Shown here: positions 17,829 to 26,525 of the stretch, one piece after another | How the letters are laid out: every line of letters begins with the position of its first letter | Position numbering within the stretch: position 1 is the first letter of the stretch | NCBI RefSeq assembly: GCF_041395345.1 | Contig: NZ_JAWLAR010000003.1 | Location: forward strand, 124,001 to 188,000 | Source of the DNA: Dokdonella sp041395345 | GTDB lineage: Bacteria > Pseudomonadota > Gammaproteobacteria > Xanthomonadales > Rhodanobacteraceae | Direction of reading: 5' to 3' | DNA length: 64,000 bases | Translations under genes and position numbers: made by a program | The notes under the pieces: model-generated | Databases searched by the model: none | What the model was told of the DNA's origin: nothing | What the model saw: the letters and a program-made list of their open reading frames with translations, nothing else

Positions 17829-18751
17829 TGATCACCCTCCTCAAGGTCGTCAGGTTCCGGCGAACGCAGCAACTGGCCCGGATTTCGCCGGATTTCGCGA
17901 CTGAATTCATCAAGGTTGCGCGTGGCGGACTCCAGATGATGCGTGATCACCTCCATGCGGCTGGAGAGACTGGCCATGACGGTAGCCAGATCGGTCACCG
18001 ACGCGCGAATCTCGCCACGATTCTCTCGCGCGATCTCGGCCAGTTCGCCGACGGTGCCGTCGAGGGTCTTGCGGGTTTCGCGCAACTCCACGCTGAGCCC
18101 GTGCACATTGTCGAGAATGCCCGCGACGGCAGCGCGATTCTCCGGCTTGAGCAATTCATCAAGCGCACTGGATGCACCATTCAGCTTGCCCAGCAGGTCT
18201 TGTGCCTGGGCAAGGATTTCGGGCGCGCTGGTGTCGATTGCACCGGTAATGGAGTCGACGCGCTGAGAAAGCAGGGCCAGCATCGGCGAAATCTGCTCCC
18301 GGGTCAGTGTAGAGACCTGTCCGGCGAGTTCGCCGACCGCGGCGAATATGTCGGCATTTTCGGCACCCTTTATCTCGGCGCCCGGGGCAAGCATGTCGCG
18401 ACTCTTGCCCTCGCGGATGCCGATCGACATGTCGGCCAGCAAGCCGCTCGATTGCAGGCTGGCCACGCTGTCTTTCGGAATGCCCCAGTCGTCCTTCACC
18501 GACAGGGTCACTTTGTAGCGCGTACCCGTGGCACTGCGCTCGGGTTCGACTTCGCCGACATCGCCGATCCGATAGCCCTCGTAAAACACGGGCGCGCCAT
18601 AGCGCAGGCCGGTGACGTTGCGGTAGTGAACGTAGTAGTCGGTGGTCGCGCCGCTGCGCCCGGTGATCAGGGCCAGCCCGACCAGCAGCAGGACAAGGCC
18701 GAGCACGACTACGGCACCGACCAGAACGTAGTTGACTGTGTCGCGCTTCAC
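17825..18751 (-). CDS. mlaD: MCE-domain substrate-binding protein of the lipid transporter (MlaD-like)
   Basis: 308 residues from a GTG preceded by GAGGGGAA. One N-terminal membrane helix (about 9-30), then a single MCE domain (about 38-115; YYVHYRNVTGLRYGAPVFYEG, IGDVGEVE). A long helical region follows, to the end, with heptad-like character (about 130-290). Such helices can form a tube or needle across the periplasm, making it longer than E. coli MlaD (about 183 residues). It starts 64 bases after mlaF and overlaps the lipoprotein gene. Confidence 0.9.
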   Translation of the reverse strand: MKRDTVNYVLVGAVVVLGLVLLLVGLALITGRSGATTDYYVHYRNVTGLRYGAPVFYEGYRIGDVGEVEPERSATGTRYKVTLSVKDDWGIPKDSVASLQSSGLLADMSIGIREGKSRDMLAPGAEIKGAENADIFAAVGELAGQVSTLTREQISPMLALLSQRVDSITGAIDTSAPEILAQAQDLLGKLNGASSALDELLKPENRAAVAGILDNVHGLSVELRETRKTLDGTVGELAEIARENRGEIRASVTDLATVMASLSSRMEVITHHLESATRNLDEFSREIRRNPGQLLRSPEPDDLEEGDQ

Positions 18752-18815
18752 CAGAACATTCCCCTCGAAGGCTGCGTCATTCTAACGTTGTTACCAATGG
18801 CTTGGGAAAATGCGC

Positions 18816-19616
18816 TCATTCGTCTTCCCCGACCAGTCGGCGCAGATACTCGTCCGCATCCACCTGCACTTCGCGCGGGCGGCGATTGAGCAGATCCTGA
18901 ATGCGCTCGTTGTCAGCGGCGCGTACCTCGGCCGTGGTCCCGGTCATGAGCACGTTGCCCTGGTCGAGCACGGTGATGGTGTCGGCGATCTTGAACGCGC
19001 TTTCCAGTTCATGGGTGACCACGACGATGGTCATGCGCAGCGCGTCGCGCAAGCGCAGGATCAGCTCATCGAGTTCCGCGGAGACGACCGGATCAAGGCC
19101 GGCCGAGGGCTCATCGAAAAAAAGCAGGCGCGGATCCATCACGATGGCACGCGCGAGGGCCGCGCGCTTGATCATGCCGCCGGACAGCTGGCTCGGCATC
19201 AGATCCTGGAAACCTCCAAGATTGACCACCTCGAGCTTGAGCCGGCTCATGATACGGATGGTCTGCTCATCCAGATCGGTGTGCTCGCGCAGGGGCAGTG
19301 CCACGTTGTCGCCGATGGTCATCGAAGTCAGCAATGCGCCTCCCTGGAAGGAAACGCCGATGCGCTTGCGCACGTCGAGTTTTTCGCGATCGCTGGCGTT
19401 CGCAAAGTCCGTACCGAACAACTTGACGGTGCCGGCCCTGGGCCGGTTCAGACCGAGCATGTGGCGCAGCAAGGTGCTCTTGCCCGAACCCGATCCACCC
19501 ATGATGACCCGGATCTCGCCGGCATTCACGCTGAAGTCGACCTCGTGCAGGATGCGCCGCTTGCCGTACCAGGCTTCGAGCTTCTCGACTTCGATGAGGG
19601 GGGCAGCGCTGTTCAT
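18816..19616 (-). CDS. mlaF: lipid-transport ABC ATPase (MlaF-like)
   Basis: 266 residues from the ATG at 19616, which overlaps the permease stop (ATGA); an upstream in-frame start would lie inside mlaE. Walker A GGSGSGKST, Q-loop SFQGGALL, signature LSGGM, Walker B LLFFDEPSAGLDP and switch His in VTHE are all present. It powers phospholipid movement through MlaE at the inner membrane. Confidence 0.94.
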   Translation of the reverse strand: MNSAAPLIEVEKLEAWYGKRRILHEVDFSVNAGEIRVIMGGSGSGKSTLLRHMLGLNRPRAGTVKLFGTDFANASDREKLDVRKRIGVSFQGGALLTSMTIGDNVALPLREHTDLDEQTIRIMSRLKLEVVNLGGFQDLMPSQLSGGMIKRAALARAIVMDPRLLFFDEPSAGLDPVVSAELDELILRLRDALRMTIVVVTHELESAFKIADTITVLDQGNVLMTGTTAEVRAADNERIQDLLNRRPREVQVDADEYLRRLVGEDE

Positions 19617-20410
19617 CGATTCAGGAAATACGAAAAGACCATGTCGGCGACGATGATCCAGCAAATGGAAAGGACAACCGCGCGCGTGGTGGCGCGGCCG
19701 ACGCCCTCGGCGCCGCCGGTCACCGAGAATCCGGTGCTGACGCCGATCAGGGTGATCAACAGGGCGAACACGATGCTCTTGGAAATGCCCTGGCCGATAT
19801 CACCCATGTTCAGCAGCGACATCGACTGCAGCATGTAGGCCGTTGGCGTGATGTCCAGCGCGGGAGCGCTGTAAAGGGCGGCACCAAAGATGCCGATCGC
19901 ATCGGCGAACAGGGTCAGCAGCGGCAACATGATCAGCATGGCGATCAGGGCAGGCGCAACCAGGTAGCGCACCGGATCGACACCGATGACAGCGAGTGCA
20001 TCGACCTCCTGCGAGACCGTCATCGAACCGATGCGGGCGGCCAGGGCCGAGCCGGAGCGGCCGGCAACGAGAATCGCGGTGATCAGCGCGCCGAATTCGC
20101 GCGTAACCGATTTGGCCACGGCGATCACGACCTGCGACTCGGCACCAAACTCGCCCAGTGCAGACACAAACTGGATGCCGAGCATGATGCCGACGGTAAA
20201 GGACAACAGCAGGACGATGGGCAAGGCATCCACGCCAACCTGGCGCATCTGCTCGAATACCGAGCGCAGCCGCAGCGGCTGACCGATGCGCCATCCCAGC
20301 AGCGAAAGGTACAGCGATTCGTACAGCAGCATCGCCGCGTAACCCATGCTGCTGAGGGCGCCGACCGTTGCCCGGCCGAGTTGCGCGAGCGGGCGGGTCA
20401 GGGCTTCCAA
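19613..20410 (-). CDS. mlaE: lipid-transport ABC permease (MlaE-like)
   Basis: 265-residue membrane protein with about five to six hydrophobic segments. The MlaE family block is clear: TREFGALITAILVAGRSGSA, AARIGSMTVSQEVDAL and VIGVDPVRYLVAPA. The frame offers only a TTG start (20410), overlapping the STAS gene by 13 bases; this implies translational coupling. It forms the membrane core for the MlaF ATPase and MlaD. Confidence 0.94.
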   Translation of the reverse strand: MEALTRPLAQLGRATVGALSSMGYAAMLLYESLYLSLLGWRIGQPLRLRSVFEQMRQVGVDALPIVLLLSFTVGIMLGIQFVSALGEFGAESQVVIAVAKSVTREFGALITAILVAGRSGSALAARIGSMTVSQEVDALAVIGVDPVRYLVAPALIAMLIMLPLLTLFADAIGIFGAALYSAPALDITPTAYMLQSMSLLNMGDIGQGISKSIVFALLITLIGVSTGFSVTGGAEGVGRATTRAVVLSICWIIVADMVFSYFLNR

Positions 20411-20751
20411 GAAGAGCCACCGCTGGCCGCAGGAATCGACTCGATATCGGCCACGATCGGGAAAACCCGATCAAGGCGGGCCAGTTCGAGCACCGCGCGC
20501 ACCGCATCGCTGACCGCAACCAGCGCAAACACCGTTCCCTTCGAGCGCGAGTTCTGGAATCCCTCGACCAGCGCAGCAATGCCGGAAGAATCGATATAGC
20601 TCACATCGCTGAGCAAGACGCCCACGCGCGGGCTTTTGTCCAGGGCCTTCAGAACAGCCTGGCGAACCTCCTGCGACCACGACAGATCCACTTCCCCGCT
20701 CAATCGGATCAGTGTGCAGTCTGCGGCCGTTTCCTGCTCGATACCGTTCAT
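20398..20751 (-). CDS. STAS-domain protein (anti-sigma-antagonist type; possible MlaB counterpart)
   Basis: 117 residues from the ATG at 20751, which overlaps the upstream switch-protein stop (ATGA). A single STAS domain: LIRLSGEVDLSWSQEVRQAV, then DVSYIDSSGIAALVEGFQ. Ser56 in DSSG matches the serine phosphorylated in SpoIIAA/RsbV proteins. The gene is followed, with a 13-base overlap, by mlaE. In E. coli the STAS protein MlaB binds the MlaF ATPase. This protein may therefore link a serine phospho-switch to the transporter (inference); a classic sigma-factor antagonist role is the alternative. Confidence 0.88.
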   Translation of the reverse strand: MNGIEQETAADCTLIRLSGEVDLSWSQEVRQAVLKALDKSPRVGVLLSDVSYIDSSGIAALVEGFQNSRSKGTVFALVAVSDAVRAVLELARLDRVFPIVADIESIPAASGGSSWKP

Positions 20752-22454
20752 TCGTGTTCTTCCCCAGGCTGGCGGCGCGCGCCGATGGTCTTGTGCATGA
20801 TCAAGCGGTTTCCGGTTCCGGTCGGCAGCGATTGCAGACTCCAATCGTCCATGACGGTGTCGATCAGGGCAACGCCGAGGCCGCCGCTGCGGCATTCACC
20901 AAGCGGCTTGGGCTTGACGCAATCCGGATCCACGGCGGGCGCTGAATCGAGTACGCGAAACTCCAGCTTGCCACCTTCGCTGGTCACGTGCAGCTCGATA
21001 TCGCCCGAACTCTCCGGACCGTAGGCATGGCGGATGATGTTGCAGCAGGCTTCGTCGACAGCCAGTACCAGCTTGTCACGTATCGCGGTTTCCACGCCAG
21101 CGTCATCCAGAGCGCTGCGCAGCAGGGATCGAATGTCGCGCATCTGCTCCGGCTTGGCCGGGAAACAGCGCTTCAGCAGAACTTCGGGACCTTCGCTGTC
21201 CATGCGCTCGATCAGCAACAAGGTCGTGTCATCGACCAGGCGCATGTGCTTGAGCTCCGAAAAGATTCCGCGCAGGCGAGGCTCCGCAGAGGCACCGGCG
21301 TGACGCCTGATCAACTCACGCACGCCTTCCGATCCGATCGTCTGCCGCTGCGCATTGCGAACGTCGGTGACGCCATCGGAGAAGCAATAGAGCGAGGCGT
21401 CACTGAGATCGATGTGCCGTCCTTCGAACGTCATCCCGGAAAGAATGCCCAGCGGGGCCCCACCCGACAAGAATTCGGTGAATTCCCCGCAACGATAGAG
21501 CATCGCCGGCGGAAACCCTGCCGCGGCGATGTGCACGTGTTGCGCATGCCGATCGCAGTGCCCGACCAGGGCACAGACGAAGCGACCGTCCAGATTCGAC
21601 TGGCACAGTTCCTCGTTGACCCGCTCCAGCCACTGCTCGGGCGGCGTACCTTCCTTGCCGACCCAGCGCAGCAGGGAGGCAACTCGCACCATCAGCAGGG
21701 CCGCATCGAGACCCTTGCCCGACACGTCACCGATGACGAAGCCGATGCGGCCATCCGGCAGATCGAAATAGTCGTAGAAGTCACCGGAGATTTCGTGCGC
21801 CGGCAAATTGACGCCGAGCAGCGGGAATCCGTTTCGGCGCCGCTTCGGCAACAGCGATTTCTGCATGCGCCGGGCCAGATCGAACTCACGCTTCATGCGC
21901 GCCTGCTGGACCAGCTCATGGGCCATGCGTGCATTGTTGATGGCCAGCGAGGTCGGCGCCGCGACCAGGCGCAGGATTTCGGCATCATCGGCGCTGAAGG
22001 CACCGCCGCTGCGCTTGTTGACCACTTCGAGCGCGCCAATCGGGCCCTTGGCCGTGGCCAGCGGCGCGCACAGCAGGCTGCGCGTGACGAAGCCGGTATC
22101 GCTGTCGGTGGTGTGATCGACACGCGAATCCGTCAGCGCATCCGCCACCACCTGGCTTGCATTTTCAGCGACAGCACGACCGACAACACCCTGGCCAAAC
22201 GGAATGCGCAAGCCGGTAATGTCGATCGGACCGACACAGACCCGGCACTCAAGCATTTTCGCGTCTTCGTCGAGCAGGAACAGCGAAGCCGCCTCGGCGC
22301 CCATGAAGTCGGCAATGCGATTGACCGCCTCGTCCAGGGTCTGACGCAAGTCCAGGGATACCGCCAGGGTTTCCGACAGGTCGGCAAGGAAGGCCAGGGC
22401 GCGCGCCTCGCTGGCGACCCCTGCGGAGTGCAGACTGGCGGGCGCCGGACTCAT
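20748..22454 (-). CDS. GAF - PP2C (SpoIIE/RsbU) phosphatase - HATPase switch protein
   Basis: 568 residues from the ATG at 22454, overlapping the pssA stop (ATGA). Domains: GAF sensor (about 20-175), PP2C-type serine phosphatase (about 190-415; SGDFYDYF 223, GDVSGKG 242, FSDGVTD 358, VDDTTLL 407) and a C-terminal GHKL/HATPase kinase domain (about 430-558; DEACCNIIRHAY 467, GGLGVALI 524). Phosphatase and anti-sigma-like kinase are thus in one chain, the opposing activities of a partner switch. The likely substrate is the STAS protein encoded immediately downstream. The GAF ligand is unknown. No membrane segment is seen. Confidence 0.9.
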   Translation of the reverse strand: MSPAPASLHSAGVASEARALAFLADLSETLAVSLDLRQTLDEAVNRIADFMGAEAASLFLLDEDAKMLECRVCVGPIDITGLRIPFGQGVVGRAVAENASQVVADALTDSRVDHTTDSDTGFVTRSLLCAPLATAKGPIGALEVVNKRSGGAFSADDAEILRLVAAPTSLAINNARMAHELVQQARMKREFDLARRMQKSLLPKRRRNGFPLLGVNLPAHEISGDFYDYFDLPDGRIGFVIGDVSGKGLDAALLMVRVASLLRWVGKEGTPPEQWLERVNEELCQSNLDGRFVCALVGHCDRHAQHVHIAAAGFPPAMLYRCGEFTEFLSGGAPLGILSGMTFEGRHIDLSDASLYCFSDGVTDVRNAQRQTIGSEGVRELIRRHAGASAEPRLRGIFSELKHMRLVDDTTLLLIERMDSEGPEVLLKRCFPAKPEQMRDIRSLLRSALDDAGVETAIRDKLVLAVDEACCNIIRHAYGPESSGDIELHVTSEGGKLEFRVLDSAPAVDPDCVKPKPLGECRSGGLGVALIDTVMDDWSLQSLPTGTGNRLIMHKTIGARRQPGEEHE

Positions 22455-23242
22455 TCCCCGCTGTTCCCGCCGCCACGAGATGCACGCTGTTCGCGCCAGC
22501 GACGCAAACCCCAGAGCGTCATGATCGGACCCGACATCACATATGCGGCTGCGATGCCGAACAACACGCGTGGCGGATCGACGGCAAGGGCGACGATGAT
22601 CAACAACGCGGCCGGAATCCAGATAAAGGGGACCCGATCGGATGTCGGCCACGACTTGAAGCTGAAATAGCGCACATTGCTGACCATGAGCAGGCCGGCA
22701 ACCACGGCGATGACCGGCGAAATGAACTGTACATCGATGCCGCTCATGTCGAACTTTTCGATGGTCCAGACAAACGACATGCACAAGCCGGCCGCCGCTG
22801 GACTCGCCAGCCCCTGGAAATAGCGCTTGTCGGCAACGCCGACCTGGGTGTTGAAGCGTGCCAGGCGCATCGCCGCACAGGCGGCATAGATGAAGGCCGC
22901 GGCCCAGCCGACCTTGCCCCACAACGAGCCGTACTCGGCCAGCGACGACAGCGACCACGTGTACAGGACCAGAGCCGGCGCCACGCCGAAGCTGACCAGA
23001 TCGGACAGCGAATCGTATTGCACGCCAAAATCGCTCTGGGTACCGGTCATGCGTGCCACTCGTCCATCCAGGCCATCGAGTACGCCAGCGATGAACACGG
23101 CCAGTGCCGCTTCGGAGTAGCGCCCGCCGATCGAGGCCACGATGGCATAAAACCCGGCAAACATCGCCGCTGTCGTGAACAGGTTCGGCAGCAAGTAGAT
23201 TCCGCGAGGCCGCTTGCGCGCGCTGGGAGGTGATTCATCCAT
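22451..23242 (-). CDS. pssA: CDP-diacylglycerol-serine O-phosphatidyltransferase
   Basis: 263-residue integral membrane enzyme of the CDP-alcohol phosphatidyltransferase family, PssA type. The active-site motif DGLDGRVARMTGTQSDFGVQ continuing YDSLSD gives D-x2-DG-x2-AR-x8-G-x3-D-x3-D. It makes phosphatidylserine, the precursor of phosphatidylethanolamine. It is the first gene of the leftward run through the switch protein, STAS and the lipid transporter, so lipid synthesis and lipid transport genes share a transcript. Confidence 0.95.
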   Translation of the reverse strand: MDESPPSARKRPRGIYLLPNLFTTAAMFAGFYAIVASIGGRYSEAALAVFIAGVLDGLDGRVARMTGTQSDFGVQYDSLSDLVSFGVAPALVLYTWSLSSLAEYGSLWGKVGWAAAFIYAACAAMRLARFNTQVGVADKRYFQGLASPAAAGLCMSFVWTIEKFDMSGIDVQFISPVIAVVAGLLMVSNVRYFSFKSWPTSDRVPFIWIPAALLIIVALAVDPPRVLFGIAAAYVMSGPIMTLWGLRRWREQRASRGGGNSGE

Positions 23243-23420
23243 GCTGAATGCCGTGGTAAAAGTGTGTCGAGTTTAACTGATCGATGCGATTTGGCAGCGA
23301 AGTGCTTGTAAGATAACGAAACTAGTGCTATCCAGTGCGCTGATTCCGGGCATCGGGCCGGTCCAAACCAGCCAGAGACCCAAGGGCCAACTGTCGGCTC
23401 GCACCGACGCGGAGACCATC

Positions 23421-23822
23421 ATGAAGCCCCGTTTTATTGTACTGCTCCTGATTTGCCTGGGTGCTGCCCCTGTCAGCGCACAGCAGGTCTATTCGTGGAC
23501 CGATTCCAACGGAACCAAGCATTTTTCCGATACGCCGCCGCCGCCGAACACGCCCTCTGCCAAGAAGCTGAATGTACGCAGCGGAGTCAGTACCGAAGAA
23601 ACCATGGACGACGTGGACGAAACACCGAAGGAAGGTCCGCAGATGGCCGCTGCAGCCGGCTACAGCACCGAGGACATCGAGCGCAACTGCGCCGCAGCGC
23701 GCAAGAATCTCGAAACCTACAGGGCCGGCAATCCGGGCAGTGATGCCGAACCTGAAGCGCAGATCCGCTACCAGGAAAACATCAACAAGGCATCCGACCA
23801 GATCAAGCTGTTCTGCGGCTAG
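23421..23822 (+). CDS. DUF4124-domain secreted protein
   Basis: 133 residues from the ATG at 23421, preceded by GGAGA. Signal peptide at 1-21 (FIVLLLICLGAAPVSA|QQ) then the DUF4124 motif VYSWTDSNGTKHFSDTPP, a short beta unit common in periplasmic proteins of Xanthomonadales and Pseudomonadales. The C-terminal half is helical and hydrophilic with two Cys (NCAAARKNLETY and KLFCG) that could pair. Function unknown. It is divergent from pssA. Confidence 0.8.
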   Translation: MKPRFIVLLLICLGAAPVSAQQVYSWTDSNGTKHFSDTPPPPNTPSAKKLNVRSGVSTEETMDDVDETPKEGPQMAAAAGYSTEDIERNCAAARKNLETYRAGNPGSDAEPEAQIRYQENINKASDQIKLFCG

Positions 23823-23850
23823 GCGCAGCCCGGGTACGACGTATCGCGCC

Positions 23851-23871
23851 GGCCGCCCACGAGGGGCGGCC
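23851..23871. terminator. hairpin downstream of the DUF4124 gene (terminator-like)
   Basis: GGCCGCCC (23851-23858) and GGGCGGCC (23864-23871) form a perfect 8-bp stem with a 5-base loop, 29 bases after the stop. There is no T tract, so intrinsic termination is uncertain. Confidence 0.35.
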
Positions 23872-23961
23872 CGCAAACTCTCCCTCTCGAAAGCCGTGAT
23901 CGCGGTGCAATCCCGCGCGCTTCTGTAGAATCGCCGGTCCACTGCGACCGAGCTGATCCCC

Positions 23962-25659
23962 ATGCGCCTCTCCCGCTTTCACCTCGCTACTGTCAAGGAA
24001 GTTCCCGCCGACGCCGAGATCGTCAGCCATCGGCTGATGCTGCGCGCCGGCATGATTCGCAAACTGGCATCGGGAATCTACACCTGGTCGCCACTGGGCC
24101 TGCGAGTCCTTCGGCGCGTCGAGAACATCGTGCGGGAGGAAATGAATCGCGCCAACGCGATCGAAATGCTGATGCCTTCGATCCAGCCTCAGGAGCTCTG
24201 GGAAGAAACCGGGCGCTGGGAGAAATTCGGCGGCCAGCTGCTCAAGATCAGGGACCGCAAGGAGGCCGGCTATTGCTACGGCCCCACGCACGAGGAAGTG
24301 GTGACCGACTTTGCCCGCAACGAGCTGAAATCGTACAAACAGCTGCCGGTCAACTTCTACCAGATCCAGACCAAGTTTCGCGACGAAATCCGGCCGCGCT
24401 TCGGCATCATGCGGGCGCGCGAGTTTCTGATGAAGGACGCCTACTCCTTTCATGTAGACGCCGAGAGCCTGGGCGACGAATACCGCAACATGTACGACAC
24501 CTACACGCGCATCTTCACGCGGCTGGGCCTGCGCTTCCGCGCCGTGGATGCCGATACCGGCGCCATCGGCGGCAGCGCCTCCCATGAATTCCACGTGCTC
24601 GCCGATTCGGGCGAAGATGCGATCGCGTTCTCGACCGGTTCGGATTACGCCGCCAATGTCGAAAAGGCCGAAGCGCTGGCGCCGTCCGGCGAGCGGCCCG
24701 ACCCGAAGGCGTCGCTGGAATCTGCAGATACGCCGACCCAGAAGTCGATTGACGAAGTTTCCGCGTTTCTCGGTGTCGAAGCGGCGCAGTGCATCAAGAC
24801 GATCATCGTGCGCGGCAACGAAGGGCTTGTTGCGCTGTGCGTGCGCGGCGATCACGAGATCAACGAAATCAAGGCCGCCCGACTCGAAGAACTGCCCGGC
24901 GAATCCGTGCTGGCCGACGAGTCCGAGCTGGTCCGCAGCATTGGCTGCAAGCCGGGTTTCATCGGACCGGTCAAGCTTCCCGAGTCGATACCGGTCATCG
25001 TCGATCGTGCTGCCGCATTGGTTGCCGATTTCGTCTGCGGCGCGAACAGCGAAGGCAAGCACTACCGTGGCGCCAACTGGGAGCGCGATGCGCGGATTAC
25101 CCGCATCGCCGACCTGCGCAAGGTCGTCGAGGGCGATCCATCCCCGGATGGCAAGGGCACGCTGTCGATCGCACGCGGCATCGAGGTCGGGCATGTGTTC
25201 CAGCTCGGCAGCAAGTACGCAGAAGCGCTCGGCGCAACCGTGCTTGATGAGCAAGGCAAGGCGCGCGTCATGTCGATGGGCTGCTATGGCATCGGAGTCA
25301 GTCGCATCGTGGCTGCAGCGATCGAACAGAACAATGACGAGGCCGGCATACTCTGGCCCGAGGCGATGGCGCCTTGGCAGGTCGTGATCTGCCCGATCAA
25401 CCTGGCTCAGAGCGCGGCAGTTCGCGAAGAAGCCGAACGTTTGTACAGCGAACTGGAAGCACGTGGCATTGAAGTCGCGCTGGATGATCGCGGCCTTCGT
25501 CCGGGACCGATGTTTGCCGACGCCGAACTGATCGGCATTCCGCACCGCATCGTGATCGGCGATCGCGGACTTGCGGCAGGCACCTACGAGTACCGGCGTC
25601 GAGGCGAAGCGGAAAACCGGTCGCTGTCTCGCGACGAGCTGCTGGCATTGTTCGACTGA
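23962..25659 (+). CDS. proS: prolyl-tRNA synthetase (bacterial type)
   Basis: 565 residues, the usual bacterial length with the INS editing insertion. Class II catalytic blocks are visible: GIYTWSPLGLRVLRRVENIV, RFGIMRAREFLMKDAYSFH (motif 2) and MGCYGIGVSRIVAAAIEQ (motif 3). The editing domain lies at about 220-400 and the anticodon-binding domain at the C-terminus (PWQVVICPINL onward). It charges tRNA-Pro in the cytoplasm. No direct operon partner; the next gene starts 73 bases later. Confidence 0.98.
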   Translation: MRLSRFHLATVKEVPADAEIVSHRLMLRAGMIRKLASGIYTWSPLGLRVLRRVENIVREEMNRANAIEMLMPSIQPQELWEETGRWEKFGGQLLKIRDRKEAGYCYGPTHEEVVTDFARNELKSYKQLPVNFYQIQTKFRDEIRPRFGIMRAREFLMKDAYSFHVDAESLGDEYRNMYDTYTRIFTRLGLRFRAVDADTGAIGGSASHEFHVLADSGEDAIAFSTGSDYAANVEKAEALAPSGERPDPKASLESADTPTQKSIDEVSAFLGVEAAQCIKTIIVRGNEGLVALCVRGDHEINEIKAARLEELPGESVLADESELVRSIGCKPGFIGPVKLPESIPVIVDRAAALVADFVCGANSEGKHYRGANWERDARITRIADLRKVVEGDPSPDGKGTLSIARGIEVGHVFQLGSKYAEALGATVLDEQGKARVMSMGCYGIGVSRIVAAAIEQNNDEAGILWPEAMAPWQVVICPINLAQSAAVREEAERLYSELEARGIEVALDDRGLRPGPMFADAELIGIPHRIVIGDRGLAAGTYEYRRRGEAENRSLSRDELLALFD

Positions 25660-25732
25660 CTGCACGCTGTGCCGGAAGGATGATCAGTATCGAATCGAAG
25701 CATCCATCGAAGGATCAACGGGGCGAGCGGGC

Positions 25733-26509
25733 ATGATGCGCAGGATCGACTCCCCGCCGCACGCCGATCGCAGGAGCCGGCTGTTGAGACGCGAGCTGCG
25801 CTCGATCGTGCCGCTCGCTGTCGTGGTGATGCTGCTCATCGCCGCCGTGGTCTTCATCGGTCACGAAGCCTGGCTGCACCTTCAGGCATTCCAGGGCTGG
25901 ATCGCCGGGCTCGGACCCTGGGGGCGGCTCGCGTTCGTCGGCCTTTTCGTGGTCGGGACTTCCCTGCTCGTTCCGGAATCCGTATTCGGGTTTGCTGCGG
26001 GCGTACTCTTCGGCCTGGCCTGGGGCATGGCCATCATGCTGTTTGCCAATCTGCTCGCTGCCGCCATTCAGTACGGTCTTGCCCGCCGCATCCTGCACAC
26101 ACCGATCCAGCGATGGCTCGAATCTCGCCCCCTGCTTCGCTCGATTCAGCGCGCCGTGATCGGTCATGAGTTGCGCCTTCAAGTCCTGCTGCGGCTGACC
26201 CCGCTGAGTCCTGCTCCGATCAGCTATCTGCTCGGCGCAGCCGGCGTGCGTTTCTCGGGATTCATGCTGGCCAGCCTTGTCCTGATGAGCCACGTCATCG
26301 TCGAGGTCTACCTCGGCCATGCCGGCAAGCAACTGGTCGCACACGGCTTCAACAATGCAGAACACGGTTGGCAGCATGCCCTGCTGGTTTATGGCGGTAC
26401 CGCGATGGGCATCCTTGCCATTGTCCTTGTATCGAAAATCGCGCACCGTGCCGTGCTCAAGGCCATAGCAGAGTCCGAAGCGGAAAAGGCTGACAGCGGA
26501 AATATCTGA
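25733..26509 (+). CDS. VTT-domain (TVP38/DedA-like) membrane protein
   Basis: 258 residues from the ATG at 25733, with GGGGCGAG upstream. Hydrophobic segments lie at about 25-45, 63-80, 84-112, 158-180 and 215-235. The VTT/SNARE-associated block is GTSLLVPESVFGFAAGVLFG, followed by RLTPLSPAPISYLLGAAGV. Families of this fold act as lipid scramblases or in undecaprenyl-phosphate recycling. The protein's own substrate is not known. Confidence 0.82.
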   Translation: MMRRIDSPPHADRRSRLLRRELRSIVPLAVVVMLLIAAVVFIGHEAWLHLQAFQGWIAGLGPWGRLAFVGLFVVGTSLLVPESVFGFAAGVLFGLAWGMAIMLFANLLAAAIQYGLARRILHTPIQRWLESRPLLRSIQRAVIGHELRLQVLLRLTPLSPAPISYLLGAAGVRFSGFMLASLVLMSHVIVEVYLGHAGKQLVAHGFNNAEHGWQHALLVYGGTAMGILAIVLVSKIAHRAVLKAIAESEAEKADSGNI

Positions 26510-26525
26510 CTCGACAGCCCCGCGA

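Noticed and set aside
20398..20751. Calling the STAS gene mlaB outright
   Set aside because: Its phosphorylatable DSSG site and the upstream phosphatase/kinase also fit a sigma-factor antagonist. Position alone is not enough to name it.
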